Assembly (NCBI GenBank): GCA_947039455.1
Contig: CAMQZB010000020.1
Span: 1-36,223 of the forward strand
From: an uncultured Clostridia bacterium
Lineage (GTDB): Bacteria; Bacillota; Clostridia; Christensenellales; CAMQZB01
Reading direction: 5' to 3'
Length of the DNA stretch: 36,223 nucleotides
The notes below the pieces were generated by a model. The model was not told the DNA's origin, did no database searches, and worked only from the letters and a program-made list of their open reading frames with translations. Below are positions 32,203-36,223 of this stretch, one piece after another. The position numbers and the translations under genes are program-made. Every line of letters starts with the position of its first letter. Positions within the stretch are counted from its first letter, which is position 1.

Positions 32203-32231
32203 TTGACTTATATAATGCATTGGGGTATAAT
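32203..32231 (+). promoter_or_regulatory. Sigma-A promoter of the CPBP protease gene
   Basis: TTGACT (32203-32208), a 17-bp spacer and TATAAT (32226-32231). The predicted start is about 28 bp before the gene. Confidence 0.85.
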
Positions 32232-32264
32232 TAGGTTGAGAATATTTTTGAAAAGGGGTGGGGA

Positions 32265-32930
32265 ATGGTGAAAAAAAATATTATAATGGGAATAGTGATA
32301 GCCTTTTGTATTGCTATAATAGCTTATACGGATATGGTAATCAAGCCGGGGTATGTAATTAAAACTATGGTAAAAGCACCTATATTTTTTCTTGTACCTA
32401 TTGTTTATTCTAAAATATATAAAAATTTCAAACCATTTAAGATTTTAACCTCAAATACTAAAGGCTTGAAATCAAGTCTAATTCTAGGGCTTTGTATTTA
32501 CGCTGTGGTTGTGTTGACTTATTTATTAGCTGATTCAATGATGGATTTATCAAGTATTAAGACGTCCCTTGAAAACAATTTGGGGATAAATAAAAGTAAT
32601 TTCCTTGCAATTGGACTTTATGTTTCGATTTGCAACTCATTTTTGGAAGAATGGTTTTTTAGAGGATTTGTCTTTGGCGAATTTCGAAAATCTTCAAGAG
32701 GATTAGCATATCTAATTAGTTCACTAAGTTTCAGTATTTATCATATTGCAATTATGGACGGTATGTTTAATTTCGGTATGCTGTTTTTAGTACTTGTTGG
32801 ATTGTTTATTGGTGGAACAATTTTTAATTACTTAAACGAAAAAAACAACAATATATATTCATCTTGGTTCTGTCATTCGTTTGCTAATTTCGCAATGAAT
32901 ACTGTTGGTTTCTTGATATTTTTTACATGA
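32265..32930 (+). CDS. CPBP family intramembrane glutamic endopeptidase
   Basis: Membrane protease of the CAAX protease/bacteriocin-processing (Abi) family. The 221-residue product has about six to eight hydrophobic segments. The three signature motifs are present: EEWFFR (E128, E129, R133), FSIYH ending in H160, and HSFAN (H204 and N208). GGGGTGGGG precedes the ATG. Such proteins serve in bacteriocin self-immunity, peptide maturation or as orphan enzymes; no bacteriocin gene is visible nearby, so the substrate is unknown. It stands alone with its own promoter and a shared terminator. Confidence 0.93.
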   Translation: MVKKNIIMGIVIAFCIAIIAYTDMVIKPGYVIKTMVKAPIFFLVPIVYSKIYKNFKPFKILTSNTKGLKSSLILGLCIYAVVVLTYLLADSMMDLSSIKTSLENNLGINKSNFLAIGLYVSICNSFLEEWFFRGFVFGEFRKSSRGLAYLISSLSFSIYHIAIMDGMFNFGMLFLVLVGLFIGGTIFNYLNEKNNNIYSSWFCHSFANFAMNTVGFLIFFT

Positions 32931-32970
32931 TAAATATAATACATTGTAAGCAATGATTATGACAATAATT

Positions 32971-33012
32971 AAAAAAGCCCAAACTGTGAAGCTCTACAGT
33001 TTTGGGCTTTTA
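32971..33012. terminator. Bidirectional terminator between the CPBP gene and the minus-strand fragment
   Basis: AAAAGCCCAAA-ACTGT type stem pairing with ACAGTTTTGGGCTTTT around a short loop, with T runs on either strand (TTTT on +, TTTTTT on minus). Confidence 0.9.
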
Positions 33013-33240
33013 ATATTTTAATTCTAGAGAAGTGCATTTTGCGAAATGGTTTTTGCGAAGTGGGTTTTTTATGAATTTAATGCCACTTATGATACTTGCG
33101 TAATATCCTTCGCCGTAAATAATAGTATTGTAATCCACAATGTGATTAATTTTCCTTTGTCTAACATCAAATAAATCATCTGATAATTCATTGGAAATCC
33201 AACTTGCATATTTTTGGTAGAACCTTATTTTAACTGTATA
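33010..33240 (-). pseudogene. Start-less 76-codon open frame, probable gene remnant
   Basis: On the minus strand 76 codons are open between a stop at 33243-33241 and TAA at 33012-33010, with no ATG, GTG or TTG near the front. The reading is protein-like (RFYQKYASWISNELSDDLFD, VDYNTIIYGEGYYASIISGI) and it ends on a proper terminator, downstream of marR in the same direction. I cannot name the family. Most likely the C-terminal relic of a gene once co-transcribed with marR. Confidence 0.5.
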
Positions 33241-33281
33241 TTACTGCGATTTTATGGTTAAGTGCATTGTGATTCATGTGA

Positions 33282-33770
33282 TTATTGATCATTTGTGATG
33301 TTCTCCTGAAGCAGTTCGGTGCCTTGATATAATTTAGTCAATAATCCGTAAAATAAAGATAACTCTTGGTCTGTGTATTGACTAAATAGAAGTGCTAGTT
33401 TTTTTGAATTGCAAGTGAAGATTTCCTCGGAGTAATTGTGGAACTTTTGAGTAGGTATTAAAACCGCTGCTCTTACGTCTTTTTCTGAAGTTTGTATTTT
33501 CACAAAGCCATTTAGTTCTAAACCTGAAGCTAGCTTTTTAATATTTTGTCGTGAACAGCCAAGCAAAGCTCCAAGCTGTGTGAAAGTTAGTGGCTTTTTT
33601 GCTTCGTCAATCATTACCATAAGCATAAATTGTCTTAGCGTAATAAATGGATCGCATTTATTGAAAAGTGTTTTTAGTTGGTTTTCTAGTATAAATAATG
33701 AGCTAAATATTCCTTTTTCTTGAAATTCTCTTGTTTCGCTAAATTTGTCTATAAGATTGTTTTTTTTCAT
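33282..33770 (-). CDS. MarR family transcriptional regulator
   Basis: Winged helix-turn-helix repressor of the MarR family. In its 162 residues, LTFTQLGALLGCSRQNIKKLASGLELNGFVKI is the recognition helix region and SEKDVRAAVLIPTQK is the wing (D-x-R motif). Helices at both ends form the dimer interface. AAAGGAGAAA precedes the ATG. Its promoter contains two copies of GTAAC-N2-GTTAC, so it is probably autoregulated. The permease gene starts 410 bp away on the other strand; no copy of the operator is visible at that promoter, so control of the permease is uncertain. The ligand is unknown. Confidence 0.93.
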   Translation of the reverse strand: MKKNNLIDKFSETREFQEKGIFSSLFILENQLKTLFNKCDPFITLRQFMLMVMIDEAKKPLTFTQLGALLGCSRQNIKKLASGLELNGFVKIQTSEKDVRAAVLIPTQKFHNYSEEIFTCNSKKLALLFSQYTDQELSLFYGLLTKLYQGTELLQENITNDQ

Positions 33771-33787
33771 TATTTTCTCCTTTATAG

Positions 33788-33832
33788 GTAACTGGTTACT
33801 AGTATTATAGCAACTTGTTACTGATATGTCAA
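33788..33832 (-). promoter_or_regulatory. marR promoter with two operators
   Basis: On the minus strand TTGACA (33832-33827) and TATAAT (33809-33804) are perfect with a 17-bp spacer. GTAAC-aa-GTTGC (33821-33810) fills the spacer up to the -10, and GTAAC-ca-GTTAC (33799-33788), a perfect dyad, lies just after the -10. The centres are 22 bp apart, two helical turns. This is the arrangement expected of an autorepressor. Confidence 0.85.
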
Positions 33833-33924
33833 TATTCTATTAGGAATATTTAATTTTTTGGCAAAAAAAAGTATACATTCAATGGTGGAATAAAAACGTT
33901 TAATTAAAGCACTATTAATATACA

Positions 33925-33948
33925 TAGTAATAATTACGATTATTACTA
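33925..33948. other. Perfect 10-bp AT-rich inverted repeat in the marR-permease gap
   Basis: TAGTAATAAT-tacg-ATTATTACTA, followed on the + strand by A-rich sequence rather than Ts. Not a terminator for the neighbouring genes. It lies about 95 bp upstream of marR's -35 and about 170 bp upstream of the permease -35. The rest of 33833-34116 is AT-rich with nothing I recognise. Confidence 0.5.
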
Positions 33949-34116
33949 AGAAAAAACAAATTTTATAGAATGATCAAAAATTAATTTACAGTAACAATGA
34001 GAATTTTAAAATACATAAATGAATATTAGATTATATATTATTGTGAGAAATAGCTATGTGAAAATGTGTGATTTTTGTGGGATAAAAATTTATTATTTAT
34101 ATATAATAATTATATA

Positions 34117-34145
34117 TTGCATATATTTGGGGACTATGTTATAAT
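34117..34145 (+). promoter_or_regulatory. Sigma-A promoter of the permease gene
   Basis: TTGCAT (34117-34122), a 17-bp spacer and TATAAT (34140-34145) with an extended TG at 34137. Confidence 0.85.
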
Positions 34146-34180
34146 TTTAACTTATTTTTAAGTGTACTTAGAGGGTAAAT

Positions 34181-35545
34181 TTGGAGGGAAGGTTGATAAA
34201 TCAAAAGAAGAAATTACATGGGTCTGAAATTTTCGCAATAGTTGTGGGGGCTATTATCGGCATGGGATCATTTATGCTTCCAGGGGCAAAATTCTTGGAT
34301 CAAGCTGGTGTTATTAATACTACTATTGGGCTTTTTATAGGCACAATGACGATTGTTGTTATTGAGAGAAGTTATAGGTTTATGATGTCTCAAAACATAA
34401 ACGAAGGTGGAGAGTTTTCTTACACCAAAATGTTTTTGGGGAAGAAACATAGCTTTGTAGTGGGGTGGTATTTATTCCTTGCGTACTTGTCTTTAATTCC
34501 GTTGAACGCACTTGCAATGCCTATTGTGGTGAATTATATTTTTCCTGATATATTGAACTTTGGATATTTGTATACCATTGCCAACGATCCTGTTTTTCTA
34601 GGTGAAATACTCGTTTCCACAGCGGTGATACTGATTTTCATGGCTATTAATTTAGTAGGTGTAAAGAACACTGGAAAGGTTCAAAGGGTTATTATTTATT
34701 TCCTTTTGATTTCGATTTTTATAATTACTGTTGGTACTTTAGCTACCGCTGATTTTACTGCTTTTAATGTTAATTACGTGGAATCCTATCAATTCGACTT
34801 TGGTGCAGTTATGAAAATTATTGCTGTAACGCCGTTTTTGTTTATAGGGTTTGACGCAATTCCTCAGCTTGTAAACGATATTGATGTGTCAAAACGCAAG
34901 GCTTCGACTATTTCGATAGTGGCGTTGTTGTTTGGAATGATGGTTTATATTATTCTAAACTTTTTGACGGGTTTGTATTATGCACCATCTGAAGCTGTTG
35001 CACTTGATTGGGCGTTAGGCTCAGGGGTACTTGCAAATTTAGGTCAGTTAGGTTTCCTAATTCTAGTAATCGCACTAGCGTGTGCGGTGGTAGGTGGTAT
35101 AAATGGATTCATGGTATGTTCCACAAAGCTAATTGGGGCTATGGCTAAAGAAGAAATCTTGCCTAAATCTTTCGCTGGTTTAAATAAACATGGCGTAGCT
35201 AAAAATACTATTTACTTTGTATCTATCGTAGGCATAATTACCTGCTTTTTTGGACGTGAAGTTGTGGTGTGGATAGTGGACATGTGCTCTTTCGGAGCAG
35301 CAGTTGCCTATTTCTACGTTTGTCTAATTACTGCCACTAAAGGAGTTAAAAAGTCAGACAAAATATTCGGCTGGATAGGTGTTGCCATGTCATGCGGTAT
35401 TGCGCTTATGCTGCTTCTCCCAATGTCCCCAGCCCACCTATCAACCCCACCCCTAATATTCCTATCACTATGGACAATCATCGGCGCAATCTTCGGTTTC
35501 ATTCTCTTCAAAAAACCAAATAATACGAAACCCAAACAAACTTAA
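34181..35545 (+). CDS. APC superfamily amino acid permease
   Basis: Secondary transporter of the amino acid-polyamine-organocation superfamily. The 454-residue product has about twelve hydrophobic segments. GSEIFAIVVGAIIGMGSFMLPG is the APC helix-1 signature with its unwound glycine stretch, and PFLFIGFDAIPQLVNDID is the conserved TM6 region. The substrate cannot be assigned. Two TTG starts compete: 34181 with GAGGG at 34171, and 34193 with the stronger GGAGGG at 34183. The 3' end is markedly C-rich (26 C to 6 G in 35401-35460) and the last residues (NTKPKQT) and stop are encoded by the first unit of the 130-bp repeat that follows. Confidence 0.92.
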   Translation: MEGRLINQKKKLHGSEIFAIVVGAIIGMGSFMLPGAKFLDQAGVINTTIGLFIGTMTIVVIERSYRFMMSQNINEGGEFSYTKMFLGKKHSFVVGWYLFLAYLSLIPLNALAMPIVVNYIFPDILNFGYLYTIANDPVFLGEILVSTAVILIFMAINLVGVKNTGKVQRVIIYFLLISIFIITVGTLATADFTAFNVNYVESYQFDFGAVMKIIAVTPFLFIGFDAIPQLVNDIDVSKRKASTISIVALLFGMMVYIILNFLTGLYYAPSEAVALDWALGSGVLANLGQLGFLILVIALACAVVGGINGFMVCSTKLIGAMAKEEILPKSFAGLNKHGVAKNTIYFVSIVGIITCFFGREVVVWIVDMCSFGAAVAYFYVCLITATKGVKKSDKIFGWIGVAMSCGIALMLLLPMSPAHLSTPPLIFLSLWTIIGAIFGFILFKKPNNTKPKQT

Positions 35546-35964
35546 TAAATCACGGAACTTACAATACAAGTAAAGACAATACCCCGCCACAAAGTGGCAG
35601 TGCGTCACGCACAAAAAACTAACCCCTTAATAAACAACACGGAACCTACAAAACCACGAACCCAAACCTACTTGATAAATCACGGAACTTACAATACAAG
35701 TAAAGACAATACCCCGCCACAACGTGGCAGTGCGTCACGCACAAAAGCTAACCCCTTAATAAACAACACGGAACCTACAAAACCACGAACCCAAACAAAC
35801 TTAATAAATCACGGAACTTACAATACAAGTAAAGACAATACCCCGCCACAAAGTGGCAGTGCGTCACGCACAAAAAGCTAACCCCTTAATAAACAACACG
35901 GAACCTACAAAACCACGAACCCAAACAAACTTAATAAATCACGGAACTTACAATACAAGTAAAG
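35525..35964 (+). repeat. 130-bp tandem repeat array beginning inside the permease gene end
   Basis: Copies marked by CTTAATAAATCACGG (or CTTGATAAATCACGG) begin at 35541, 35671, 35800 and 35930, so the period is 129-130 bp; the last copy is partial. Each full unit carries GCCAC-aaa-GTGGC (aac in the second copy) and GTGCG-tca-CGCAC hairpins, 2 bp apart. The + strand is strongly A/C-rich. A 95-codon open frame across the copies is a by-product of this composition, not a gene. I see no terminator for the permease other than these hairpins. Confidence 0.92.
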
Positions 35965-36223
35965 AAATTTCCACGTATAACTCGTTCACTTATTGTTATA
36001 GAGCGTAAGTGAAATAACTCGTTTATCAAAGACTGTAATCATGTCCAAGAGGGTTTCAAAAGGGACGGTAACGTGCCCTTTTGCGGGGGCGTCCGGGGCA
36101 GAGCCCTGACAAAAAAGCAAATATCTTGATAAACAAAACAACCTTAGTCAGCTAGCAAAAATAAATTTATCAAAGAACTTTACTCACGAACCAACAAATC
36201 ATGACCAACAACCTTAGTAAATT
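35965..36223 (+). repeat. Right-edge repeat region with a divergent hairpin-family member
   Basis: TTCACTTA (35985-35992) and TAAGTGAA (36006-36013) form a hairpin flanked by two copies of ATAACTCGTT. From about 36037 a divergent family member appears: CAAAAGGG...CCCTTTTG and GGGC-aga-GCCC. After it, TTTATCAAAGA and ACAACCTTAGT recur, suggesting the start of further direct repeats beyond the window. No gene is supported. Confidence 0.6.

Noticed and set aside
32056-32271. 71-codon frame between hcp and the CPBP gene
   Set aside because: It runs over the hcp terminator and the next promoter, with no ribosome binding site.
35594-35881. 95-codon open frame across the right tandem array
   Set aside because: No ribosome binding site; low-complexity translation follows the repeat; starts inside a repeat unit.

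Overview
The window is AT-rich chromosomal DNA from an endospore-forming Firmicute, most likely a member of the Clostridia that I cannot place further. Three things point there. The gene order matches the conserved Firmicutes housekeeping blocks: prmA-rsmE-mtaB-HIT-rpsU, then pcrA-ligA, then yicC-gmk-coaBC-priA-def-fmt-rsmB-rlmN-rsgA-rpe-thiN-spoVM-rpmB-asp23-fakA-recG. Nearly all genes lie on the + strand with consensus sigma-A promoters and AGGAGG-type ribosome binding sites. A 22-codon spoVM gene is present at 21908-21976.

Layout. 1-456: three copies of a 152-bp hairpin-bearing tandem repeat. 519-5144: rRNA/tRNA modification and ribosome genes; prmA has a promoter that predicts a leaderless mRNA. 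5243-9484: DNA repair pair pcrA-ligA. 9607-19093: YicC nuclease, guanylate kinase, CoA synthesis, primosome, N-formyl-Met processing (def, fmt), rRNA methylation. 19094-19776: a 683-bp gap where the PrpC/PrkC phosphatase-kinase pair is usually found; it holds decayed repeats, very AT-rich DNA and a tight cluster of DnaA boxes. 19777-21976: rsgA (probable AUU start), rpe, thiN, spoVM. 22087-24258: an nfeD-floA membrane-raft operon plus a disordered companion protein. 24568-29338: rpmB (minus), asp23, fakA and a divergent recG. 29713-30204: four tRNA genes (Val, Gly, Cys, Leu) with tandem terminators.

From about 30.2 kb the window becomes accessory: hcp (hybrid-cluster protein) with a palindromic operator, bracketed by ~40-50-bp direct repeats that copy the tRNA-Leu terminator; a CPBP intramembrane protease; a decayed minus-strand gene fragment; a MarR regulator with a two-operator promoter; an APC-family permease; and a 130-bp tandem repeat that runs into the permease stop codon.

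Two structural themes cut across the window. First, a dispersed family of multi-hairpin repeats (left edge, both sides of the yicC-gmk gap, upstream of recG, right edge) shows compensatory base changes in its stems. Second, the intergenic islands carrying these repeats are extremely A/C-rich on the + strand, opposite to the G/T-leaning genes, and this bias spills into the adjoining gene ends. Several genes usual in these clusters (remA, rpoZ, prpC-prkC) are absent at their expected places, and fmt carries a 51-bp duplicated 3' end. I found no CRISPR array, transposase, phage gene or riboswitch.
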